From: Chitinophagaceae bacterium
GTDB lineage: Bacteria; Bacteroidota; Bacteroidia; Chitinophagales; Chitinophagaceae
DNA length: 7,982 nucleotides
Assembly: GCA_025924755.1 (NCBI GenBank)
Contig: JAICHT010000159.1
Location: 1-7,982 of the forward strand
Direction: 5' to 3'
Shown here in pieces: positions 1 to 6,231 of the stretch. Position 1 is the first letter of the stretch, and each line of letters opens with the position of its first letter. The notes under the pieces were generated by a model. The model searched no databases, was not told where the DNA came from, and saw only the letters and a list, made by a program, of their open reading frames with translations. Position numbers and translations under genes: made by a program.

Positions 1-206
1 AACTTTTCGTTCAATAAATAAACTGCAAAATAGTACCCGCACAAATGGTAATATACCTAACATCCATCCTATAGTAAGGGTGTTGCATAACACTGGACTT
101 TTTATTTGCATTTTAAAAATACAAGCATAAAGTTTAATGACTTTGAATATTGTATAAATCGGCTAAATTTTTATAAATACCAAGCATATCCATTGTAGTC
201 TATAAA
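1..206. other. Left-edge region with no supportable gene
   Basis: This AT-rich stretch lies downstream of the minus-strand LytS-type kinase. On the minus strand an open frame starts at an ATG at 111-109 and runs off the left edge (37 codons, hydrophobic middle, no ribosome binding site). On the plus strand a frame stays open from base 2 to a TAA at 128-130. Neither has recognisable protein character, and both fit chance in AT-rich DNA. A 19-codon minus-strand frame at 193-134 directly after the kinase is also unconvincing. No GC-rich terminator hairpin is visible; TTTATA and TATAAA segments near 172 and 201 could pair only weakly. A LytTR-type response regulator, the usual partner of such a kinase, does not begin here in any form I can recognise. 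Confidence 0.5.
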
Positions 207-2072
207 TTATACTACAGCAGGCTCTGTCAGTTTTAAGGGTATTTTTATAATTACTTTAGTGCCGGTACTTTCTCCATTTTCATCGTTCAGGTCAACAACT
301 TTAAAATAAATCTCCTGTTTGTTTTCGATGTTCAGCATTTGCAACCGGTTGGCCGTAATCTGCATGCCCATTGATTTTTTGTACGAAGCTGATTTGCTTT
401 TTAACAGCAATGCCTTTTGCCTGCCTATACCATTATCCGTTATCGTATAACATAGGCTATTGCCTTCCTGCTCTATTGAAATTACAAGTAATCCGCTGGC
501 CTCTTTATGCATCAATCCATGCCATATGGCATTTTCTACAAAAGGCTGCAATAATAGCGGCGGCACCATTATGGCTTCTATATCCAGTGTTTCATCGCAA
601 TCAATTGTATATTGAAAGTGTTTTTTAAAGCGCACCTGCTCCAGTTCTATATACAACCGCAGGGTTTCTATTTCATCTGCTAACGATATAACTTTTTTAG
701 ATGAGCCTTGCAACACCATGCGGATCAGCCTTGAAAATTTAGTGAGGTAATCAGAAGCAATTTCTGTTTCATTGTTTAGTATAAAATGGTTAATGGCATT
801 AAGGCAATTGAATATAAAATGCGGATTCATTTGTGACCGCAACACCTGCATTTCCGTTTCGGCTATTTTCTGGTTAAAAGCATGTTCTTTCCGTTTCTTT
901 CTCGACTGTATTGATTTATATAATAGAACCGCAAAAGCTATAGTAGCTAACAAGGAAACAATAACCACATATAGCAGGCTGTTTTTGATTTGAATTTGCC
1001 TGTTTTGTAGCAGTGCCAGTTGCTTCAAATTCTGGTTTTCAATTTCTTTGCGTCGTATCATCCATTCCGATTCGCGGATGATGGTATTACGCCTGTTGTT
1101 TTCAGAAAATATAGAGTCGGCAGCCGACCGGTATACCCTGTAATAAAAAAGAGAAGAGTCTTTGTTCTTTAAGGAATCGTAAAGCATGGATAATTGCTGC
1201 GATGCATCGGACACCATTTCCAGGTTTTCATTTTTTTTGGCGATCTGAAGCGCATGGCTAAGCAGTTGTTTTTTCCCGTTCCATGCAATATCAGGCAAAT
1301 ACTTCGCCTCGGCAATATATGCCTGCGCCTGATTTCTTAAATCCGTTTCCATAAGCGACTCTTTTATGGCTTCATCGAAATAATACCGGGCCACATCTGG
1401 TTTTTTTTCGATTGCCATCAATTTGCCATAGTCAAGAAAATACTGAGAGAGAATATAACTTTCATTGGATAGTTTAGCGTAAGGCAAACCTTGCTGAAGT
1501 GCTGATCTTGCTTTGTCATATTGACTTTCGCTAAAATAGCAAGTAAAGAGTAATTCATAGTTAATAGCAACGCCTCTCCACGCTTTTAATTTTAAATTAA
1601 TAGGCAACGCCTGAAGCACATATTGCCGGCAGCGTTCATAATCTTTTAGAACTTTAAAATTTTCGCCGATATTATTTAAGCTTACTGCTTTCAGCCGCAA
1701 CGCACCGCAGGCTTCCGCTTCTTCAATGGCTTTAAAATTGGCGTTATTGCTAGATTCATAGTTGCCGGAATTATATAGGAGGATGCCGAGATTAATTTGC
1801 GCAAGCGATTTGCCAAATGTAAAATTAAGACTGTCGCTTAATGCAGACACTCTCTCGTAATAGGCAAAAGCCCGGCTGATGTCTTTTTCTGAAAGCCGGT
1901 AACTGATCCGGTGCAGGGTTTGTATATATTGCGAATCTATTTTCGGATGTGTATTCACCCAGTTTATCAGGCTGTCTACAAACTTATTTTGGGCATAGCA
2001 GGCGTTAAAAGTAAGGTTCAATATTACAATACTGATACGTAGAAAGAAGTATATGTTTTTTGGATACAGCAT
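207..2072 (-). CDS. TPR-containing LytS-type sensor histidine kinase
   Basis: This 621-residue protein is an inner-membrane sensor kinase of the His_kinase/LytS-YehU class. It should autophosphorylate on histidine and pass the phosphate to a response regulator, in this class usually one with a LytTR DNA-binding domain. Residues 1-28 form a signal peptide ending near 'CYAQ'. Residues about 50-320 carry degenerate TPR helices and are predicted periplasmic. A basic coiled-coil stretch (about 325-362) precedes one membrane helix at about 365-385. The phosphoacceptor motif MNPHFIFN places the histidine at 418. The ATPase domain shows the N-box PFVENAIWHGL (Asn 514), DNGIG (546-550) and a GMQITANRLQML segment (569-580). 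All key kinase residues look intact. The ATG start puts the signal peptide at the N-terminus but has no Shine-Dalgarno sequence. The gene diverges from ssb and has no response regulator beside it. The signal sensed is unknown. The family call is firm; the specific role cannot be assigned. Confidence 0.93.
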   Translation of the reverse strand: MLYPKNIYFFLRISIVILNLTFNACYAQNKFVDSLINWVNTHPKIDSQYIQTLHRISYRLSEKDISRAFAYYERVSALSDSLNFTFGKSLAQINLGILLYNSGNYESSNNANFKAIEEAEACGALRLKAVSLNNIGENFKVLKDYERCRQYVLQALPINLKLKAWRGVAINYELLFTCYFSESQYDKARSALQQGLPYAKLSNESYILSQYFLDYGKLMAIEKKPDVARYYFDEAIKESLMETDLRNQAQAYIAEAKYLPDIAWNGKKQLLSHALQIAKKNENLEMVSDASQQLSMLYDSLKNKDSSLFYYRVYRSAADSIFSENNRRNTIIRESEWMIRRKEIENQNLKQLALLQNRQIQIKNSLLYVVIVSLLATIAFAVLLYKSIQSRKKRKEHAFNQKIAETEMQVLRSQMNPHFIFNCLNAINHFILNNETEIASDYLTKFSRLIRMVLQGSSKKVISLADEIETLRLYIELEQVRFKKHFQYTIDCDETLDIEAIMVPPLLLQPFVENAIWHGLMHKEASGLLVISIEQEGNSLCYTITDNGIGRQKALLLKSKSASYKKSMGMQITANRLQMLNIENKQEIYFKVVDLNDENGESTGTKVIIKIPLKLTEPAVV

Positions 2073-2260
2073 TGTTTCTGGCCAGCTTTGGTTTTATGTA
2101 TAACATACAAGTGGTTGCATAGAAAGATTAAAAGTTCATGAAGTACGTAGTGGCTTTTTTAAAAAGAAAAATCTTCTTTAATAAGTTACACCTAATTTTC
2201 TCCCCCTTATCAAAACATTTTAAAGATAAAGAGCAACCATACTGCGAAAAGCTAAAACGA

Positions 2261-2300
2261 GTAATTGGCATATAAGGCGTTTAATTGGCAGAAGCGGCTG
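2261..2300 (+). repeat. Two tandem imperfect 20-bp repeats upstream of ssb
   Basis: The units 2261-2280 and 2281-2300 share TAATTGGCA (2262-2270 and 2282-2290) and a GGC at the same phase (2276-2278 and 2296-2298), with about 13 of 20 positions identical. A third TTGGCA occurs at 2316-2321, out of phase. GTACTTTG (2302-2309) and GTACTATG (2323-2330) form another near-repeat 21 bases apart. A spacing of about two helical turns would suit a protein bound on one face of the DNA, but chance in AT-rich DNA is not excluded. Confidence 0.45.
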
Positions 2301-2315
2301 AGTACTTTGCAAAAG

Positions 2316-2345
2316 TTGGCAGGTACTATGACCCTCTTTTCTTTG
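2316..2345 (+). promoter_or_regulatory. Candidate ssb promoter
   Basis: TTG at 2316-2318 is followed, after 19 bases, by TTTCTTTG at 2338-2345. The second element differs from the Bacteroidota -7 consensus TAnnTTTG at one defined position. Transcription would start near 2352, leaving a leader of roughly 65 bases before the ssb ATG. Weaker alternatives lie closer to the gene (TATATTGC at 2390 and TAATATTG at 2404), so the exact site is uncertain. Confidence 0.3.
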
Positions 2346-2417
2346 GATTTTAGCTAAAAAATTTAGTTTCTGGCATTGAAAAAAAGCTGTATATTGCTGC
2401 ATATAATATTGAGCACT

Positions 2418-2840
2418 ATGATTAAAATGCAAGTAATTGGAAATTTAGGAAAAGACTGTGTGGTAAACACAGTAAACGGTAAAAATGTCATCAACTTTAC
2501 GGTAGCCCATACCGAAAAGTATAAAGACAGCCAAGGCAACAACCAGGAAAAAACAACCTGGGTAGATTGTGCCTACTGGACCGACCGCGCCGGTTTGGCG
2601 CCCTATCTTACAAAAGGAAAACAGGTATTTGTAGAAGGCAATCCCGAGGTAAGAAGTTTTACCCGTAATGATGGTACTTCCGGTGCTTCGTTATCCATGA
2701 GGGTAAGGGAAGTACAGTTGTTAGGTGGCAAGGAAGGCGGTGGCGCTGCGTATACACATAATGAATCCCATCAGGCGGCTCCTGCCCGTAATGATGTGCC
2801 AAGCAGCATTAGCGAAGTGGCAGATGATTTGCCTTTTTAA
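2418..2840 (+). CDS. ssb: Single-stranded DNA-binding protein
   Basis: This 140-residue protein binds single-stranded DNA during replication, recombination and repair, and recruits partner proteins through its C-terminal tail. Residues 1 to about 105 form the OB fold: it opens with MIKMQVIGNLGKD, continues with NFTVAHTEKYKD and the aromatic segment TTWVDCAYWTDR, then KGKQVFVEG, and ends with VREVQLLGGK. A short, low-complexity linker leads to the acidic tip DDLPF, the usual SSB interaction motif. The ATG at 2418 is preferred because it gives the standard family N-terminus. An in-frame TTG at 2376 would add 14 residues unlike the family, and an ATG at 2427 would lose the first strand residues. 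Only a weak GAG lies upstream. The gene has its own terminator, so it is probably monocistronic. It could be the housekeeping copy or a second paralogue; the window alone cannot decide. Confidence 0.95.
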   Translation: MIKMQVIGNLGKDCVVNTVNGKNVINFTVAHTEKYKDSQGNNQEKTTWVDCAYWTDRAGLAPYLTKGKQVFVEGNPEVRSFTRNDGTSGASLSMRVREVQLLGGKEGGGAAYTHNESHQAAPARNDVPSSISEVADDLPF

Positions 2841-2862
2841 GGTAATGAAATACGTATTTTAC

Positions 2863-2893
2863 AATGCCCTGTAGCCAGCGGGGCATTTTTTTT
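2863..2893 (+). terminator. Intrinsic terminator of ssb
   Basis: AATGCCC (2863-2869) pairs with GGGCATT (2881-2887), extended by a T-G wobble (2870/2880) around a nine-base loop. The right arm runs into eight consecutive T residues (2886-2893). The hairpin begins 22 bases after the ssb stop codon and separates ssb from the dehydrogenase gene. Confidence 0.88.
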
Positions 2894-2894
2894 A

Positions 2895-2923
2895 TTTGGA
2901 TTGCTATCAATTTCATTTTTTTG
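2895..2923 (+). promoter_or_regulatory. Possible dehydrogenase promoter close to its start codon
   Basis: TTTG at 2895-2898 and TTTTTTTG at 2916-2923 are 17 bases apart and resemble the Bacteroidota -33 and -7 elements. The second misses one defined base of TAnnTTTG. If real, transcription would begin almost at the ATG (2928) and the message would be leaderless or nearly so. The T-rich composition makes a chance match easy. Confidence 0.25.
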
Positions 2924-2927
2924 CAGT

Positions 2928-4028
2928 ATGCAGGATCAAACATTTAGCTATCAAACTCTTTTTGATTTTACAAAAAGCATATTCAAAAATTTAGGCTTTA
3001 CAGGCAGTGATACAGAATTAGCTACTACGGTTTTATTGTCGGCCGATTTGAGAGGAGTGGATTCGCATGGCATAGCCCGGTTAATTGGTTATGCCCGCCT
3101 GATAGAAGCCGGAAGGGCCAACCCAACCCCGGAAATAAAAGTGGTTTATGAAACGCCTTCAACTGCTACCGTGGATGGCGATAAAGGACTGGGACTGGTG
3201 GTAGCGCCTTTTGCCATGCAGGTAGCTATTGAAAAGGCCAAACAGGCCGGCACAGGTTGGGTAAGTGTAAAAAACAGCAATCATTTTGGTATTGCCGGTT
3301 ATCATGCAATGATGGCTTTAAAGCAAGATATGATTGGTATTGCCATGACGAATGCCAGCGCATTGGTAGCGCCTACTTTTTCAGTAGAACGGATGTTGGG
3401 TACCAATCCCATATGCGTGGCAGTACCCGGTGGCGAGCAGCCTCCTTTTGTGGCGGATATGGCTACTACTACGGCGGCCAACGGGAAACTGGAAATCTTA
3501 CAGCGCAAAAACCAGGATACGCCGGTAGGCTGGGTGCAGAATAAAAACGGTAAGTCTACCACCGATGCGCATGCTTTAAAAAACGGCGGCGCTTTGCTGC
3601 CATTGGGAAGCGACAAAGAACATGGAAGTCATAAAGGATATGCGTTAGGCGCCATAGTAGATATTTTTTCGGCTGTATTAAGCGGCGCTAATTACGGGCC
3701 GTGGGTGCCGCCATTTCCGGCTTATGTGCCAATGCCGCAAAATATGCCGGGAGAAGGAATCGGTCATTTTTTTGGGGCAATGCGTATAGATGCCTTCAGG
3801 CCGGCAGCAGAGTTTAAAAAGAATATGGATCAATGGCTGACCCGCTTTAGAAACGCGAAGCCAATGGATGAAAGTCAGCCGGTATTAGTACCCGGTGACC
3901 CGGAACGGGAAATGGAAAAGCAGCGGTTGCAATATGGAATTCCTTTGCATCCCGATGTAGTGAGAGAGCTGACGGCATTGAGTAAAAAACTGGATGTTCC
4001 ATTTCCAGTGCATAATCTGCAATGCTAA
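2928..4028 (+). CDS. Ldh_2-family malate/lactate-type dehydrogenase
   Basis: This 366-residue protein belongs to the type-2 malate/L-lactate dehydrogenase family (Ldh_2), cytoplasmic NAD(P)-dependent enzymes that interconvert 2-hydroxy acids and 2-oxo acids. The family also includes ureidoglycolate and related dehydrogenases. The length is normal. Family signatures visible are the N-terminal DLRGVDSHGIARL (His 47), NSNHFGIAGY (His 119), GTNPICVAVP (from 158), DMATTTAANGK (177-187) and GSDKEHGSHKGYALG (227-241), followed by a C-terminal segment with GDPE and LHPDVV motifs. The two histidines lie in the conserved segments that form the active site in this family. The ATG at 2928 is chosen over an in-frame TTG at 2901, which would add nine hydrophobic residues next to the ssb terminator. 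No Shine-Dalgarno sequence is present. The gene converges on the downstream kinase with a 37-base gap lacking a clear terminator. Substrate cannot be settled by eye; malate or lactate is most likely. Confidence 0.9.
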   Translation: MQDQTFSYQTLFDFTKSIFKNLGFTGSDTELATTVLLSADLRGVDSHGIARLIGYARLIEAGRANPTPEIKVVYETPSTATVDGDKGLGLVVAPFAMQVAIEKAKQAGTGWVSVKNSNHFGIAGYHAMMALKQDMIGIAMTNASALVAPTFSVERMLGTNPICVAVPGGEQPPFVADMATTTAANGKLEILQRKNQDTPVGWVQNKNGKSTTDAHALKNGGALLPLGSDKEHGSHKGYALGAIVDIFSAVLSGANYGPWVPPFPAYVPMPQNMPGEGIGHFFGAMRIDAFRPAAEFKKNMDQWLTRFRNAKPMDESQPVLVPGDPEREMEKQRLQYGIPLHPDVVRELTALSKKLDVPFPVHNLQC

Positions 4029-4065
4029 GTTGTGAAATTTTGTAATTGATATTTTATTCTGATTG

Positions 4066-6060
4066 CTAATATTGGATGGATGTTAAAGGTAGCTGAATCA
4101 TAAATTCGGCGCCTTCTCCTTCCTTCGTAGTTGCTTTTATTTCACCTCCGTGTGCTTTTATAATATCATAGCTCAATGAAAGTCCTAAGCCTGTTCCTTC
4201 GCCGGTAGGTTTGGTGGTGAAGAAGGGCTGAAAAATTTTATCCACTACCTGCTGAGGAATGCCATTACCGTTGTCCTTTACCCTTATGAAAATTTTATCA
4301 TCCACTTTTTGCGTATTGACTGAAACAACAGGATGATAACTTTCACCACCCGTTTTCTTCTTTTCGTTCACTGCATAAAATGCATTGTTGAATAAGTTCA
4401 ATAGCACTCTTCCAATATCCTGAGGAACGATATTTATCTTACCAATACTTCCATCAAAATCTGTTTTAAAATCTGCGTTGAAACCTTTATCCTTTGCACG
4501 CATGCCATGATAACTTAATCGTAAGTATTCATCGCACAAAGCATTGATATCTGTGAGCTCATTGATGCCTTTTGTTCTACGCGAATGTTGCAGCATTCCT
4601 TTTACAATCGCATCAGCCCGTTTGCCGTGGTAATTGATCTTCTCTTCATTTTCTTCAATGTCACTTGCAATCTCTTTTACTTCATTAAAGTTGTTCTGCT
4701 CAATTTCTCTTTTCAATTCGGCCACTAATTCTTTATTTACGTCTGAGAAATTATTGATGAAGTTGAGTGGGTTTTGAATTTCATGGGCAATGCCGGCAGT
4801 AAGTTCTCCCAGCGAAGCCATCTTCTCTGATTGAATGAGTTGAGCCTGGGTAGTGCGCAACTCCTCATAAGCCAGTTCTACTTTTTTCTTTTGCTTATCC
4901 GTTTCTTGTTGTTGAAGTTGTAGTAGTTGTAGTGACTTTTGCTTTTGTATATTATTTCGCCATAAAATAAAAGCAAGAAACAGAAATACGGCCGACGCTA
5001 CCAGAACAATGTAAAGCTTTATTTTGTTTCGGTATTTCAACTTAGCCGTTTCGATAGCCTGCTGCCGTTGCTGCTCCAGTAACTTGAGGTTTTGTACTTT
5101 TTTTACTTTTTCAATATTAAACAAACTGTCCTTGGTGGCAATGCTCAATTCCTGGTAATGGAAAGCGCTGTCAAACTGTTTTTTTGTTTTAAATACTTCG
5201 GCCAGCAAAGTGCTTGTCTCTAAAACCTGCTTCAGAAACGGCGCTTCCTGTGATATAGCCAATGCTTTTCGTGCATAAAAAACAGAAGAATCTAATAAGC
5301 CTTTTTGCTTACAAACTTTGGCCAGTCCATAATAGTTGGATGAAAGCACTTCCTGATCGTTAATTGCCAGTGCATAAGGAATACTGAGTTGATAATATTT
5401 TAATGCAAGCGGAAAGTTCTTTAACGCATTATAAATTTCCCCGTAAGTATTCACAATGGCTCCCATCATATTATTATCGTGTAAGCGCTGCGCAAGCTGG
5501 TAAGCTAGCTGCACATAGTATAAAGCAGAATCCGTATTTTTCATTCGCAGATAAATGCTGCTTAAACTATATAAATCAAACATAAATCCTGAACTGTCTT
5601 TTGCCTTTTCGTCCACTTGCTTTGCTTTAAAAAGGTACGATAAGGCATGCCGGTATTCCTCTTGTTCGGTATATACATCCGCTATATTAAAATATGTAAC
5701 AGCAATGGCTTGTTGTTGTTTCTTTAAATGTTCTTTCATTTCCAAAGCCCGGAAATACAACTCTAAAGCTTTAGGATAATCGCCTACACTGAAATAAACA
5801 TTGCCTAACGCATTGGTGCAATAAGCTTCGCCTTTGGGATCATTGATATTCTGAGCTAATTGTAACCCTTGCATTGCATATTGAAGGGCCGTATCGGGGT
5901 AAGAGGATAAGTAAGCATAACTTAACCCTTCCAGCAGTAATACGCGTTTAGGACTATCCTTAGTGGTAGTAAGCAGGTTCTTTAAACTATCCGTTTCGGT
6001 ATTTTGTCCTTTTGCCAGCACAAAGAAGAAAAGGATCATACTAAGGAACAGCGATTTCAT
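4066..6060 (-). CDS. TPR-containing HisKA-type sensor histidine kinase
   Basis: This 664-residue membrane sensor kinase has a signal peptide at 1-18 (hydrophobic core, then 'AKGQ') and a predicted periplasmic array of TPR motifs from about 37 to 310; clear units are near 80-108 (ALGNVYFSVGDYPKALELY), 121-149 and 204-232. One membrane helix lies at 349-367, followed by a glutamine- and lysine-rich coiled coil (about 370-412). The dimerisation and phosphoacceptor region starts at MASLGELTAGIAHEIQNP, with the histidine at 426. Its two-helix region is unusually long, running to about 495 and ending in GKRADAIVKGMLQHSRR. The ATPase domain contains NLFNNAFYAV (N-box, 555-564), DNGNG (596-600) and FFTTKPTGEGTGLGLS (613-628). 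All catalytic motifs look intact. The core differs from the LytS-type kinase at 207-2072 although the sensor plan is the same. No response regulator is adjacent. It diverges from the aspartokinase gene and has a good promoter candidate. The signal sensed is unknown. Confidence 0.94.
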   Translation of the reverse strand: MKSLFLSMILFFFVLAKGQNTETDSLKNLLTTTKDSPKRVLLLEGLSYAYLSSYPDTALQYAMQGLQLAQNINDPKGEAYCTNALGNVYFSVGDYPKALELYFRALEMKEHLKKQQQAIAVTYFNIADVYTEQEEYRHALSYLFKAKQVDEKAKDSSGFMFDLYSLSSIYLRMKNTDSALYYVQLAYQLAQRLHDNNMMGAIVNTYGEIYNALKNFPLALKYYQLSIPYALAINDQEVLSSNYYGLAKVCKQKGLLDSSVFYARKALAISQEAPFLKQVLETSTLLAEVFKTKKQFDSAFHYQELSIATKDSLFNIEKVKKVQNLKLLEQQRQQAIETAKLKYRNKIKLYIVLVASAVFLFLAFILWRNNIQKQKSLQLLQLQQQETDKQKKKVELAYEELRTTQAQLIQSEKMASLGELTAGIAHEIQNPLNFINNFSDVNKELVAELKREIEQNNFNEVKEIASDIEENEEKINYHGKRADAIVKGMLQHSRRTKGINELTDINALCDEYLRLSYHGMRAKDKGFNADFKTDFDGSIGKINIVPQDIGRVLLNLFNNAFYAVNEKKKTGGESYHPVVSVNTQKVDDKIFIRVKDNGNGIPQQVVDKIFQPFFTTKPTGEGTGLGLSLSYDIIKAHGGEIKATTKEGEGAEFMIQLPLTSIQY

Positions 6061-6079
6061 GCTGCTAGTTTAGGTGCTT

Positions 6080-6109
6080 AAAAGATACTGTTTTTATAGG
6101 AAAAAGCAA
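6080..6109 (-). promoter_or_regulatory. Promoter of the HisKA-type kinase
   Basis: Read on the minus strand, TTG (6109-6107) is followed after exactly 19 bases by TATCTTTT (6087-6080), one base from the Bacteroidota -7 consensus TAnnTTTG. Transcription would start near 6074, giving a leader of about 15 bases before the ATG at 6060. No Shine-Dalgarno sequence follows. This is the best-spaced promoter match in the window. Confidence 0.58.
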
Positions 6110-6182
6110 TGTTCATCAATACGGGCAAAGTGATGTTTTATCCTGCATACAATACTTTTTCCTTTCATATAGCATCATCAAT

Positions 6183-6190
6183 TAATTTTG
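6183..6190 (+). promoter_or_regulatory. -7 element of the aspartokinase promoter
   Basis: TAATTTTG is a full match to the Bacteroidota -7 consensus TAnnTTTG. It sits 41 bases before the aspartokinase ATG, so transcription would start near 6196 with a leader of about 35 bases. The -33 element is less clear: T-rich sequence at 6156-6166 lies at roughly the right distance but has no TTG. The motif also argues against an upstream start codon for the gene. Confidence 0.5.
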
Positions 6191-6220
6191 CGGCTCAAAA
6201 GTTTCCGGTAAAGGAAAATA

Positions 6221-6224
6221 GGAG
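6221..6224 (+). promoter_or_regulatory. Ribosome binding site of aspartokinase
   Basis: GGAG seven bases before the ATG at 6232 is the only good Shine-Dalgarno sequence in the window. It fixes the start at 6232 instead of the in-frame ATG at 6109. Confidence 0.7.
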
Positions 6225-6231
6225 TATATAT

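Larger units (their letters stand above)
2073..2417. other. Long divergent intergenic region between kinase and ssb
   Basis: These 345 bases separate the divergent starts of the LytS-type kinase and ssb. The kinase-proximal part holds a short inverted repeat TGTAT-AAC-ATACA (2097-2109) and an A/T palindrome CTTTTTTAAAAAG (2154-2166). I found no good TAnnTTTG-type promoter for the kinase. The ssb-proximal part has the tandem repeat at 2261-2300 and a candidate promoter at 2316-2345. An antisense frame covering 2432-2220 would encode 70 residues, but it starts inside ssb and looks like no known protein. No tRNA or riboswitch fold was recognised. Confidence 0.55.

Noticed and set aside
1..111. 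Hydrophobic minus-strand frame running off the left edge
   Set aside because: Only 37 codons are visible, with no ribosome binding site or promoter; chance cannot be excluded.
2154..2184. A/T hairpin-like sequences as a terminator
   Set aside because: It lies between divergent gene starts and has almost no G-C pairs, so a terminator role is unlikely.
2376..2417. TTG start extending SSB by 14 residues
   Set aside because: The ATG at 2418 gives the standard SSB N-terminus; the extension is unlike the family.
2220..2432. 70-residue minus-strand open frame upstream of ssb
   Set aside because: It starts inside ssb, has no recognisable domain or ribosome binding site, and its composition is not protein-like.
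3302..3616. 104-residue antisense open frame over the dehydrogenase
   Set aside because: It mirrors conserved dehydrogenase codons and has no independent support.
6109..6231. Upstream ATG at 6109 that would extend aspartokinase by 41 residues
   Set aside because: The extension has no family similarity, overlaps the kinase promoter and the TAATTTTG element, and lacks a ribosome binding site, whereas the ATG at 6232 has GGAG and puts KFGG near the N-terminus.
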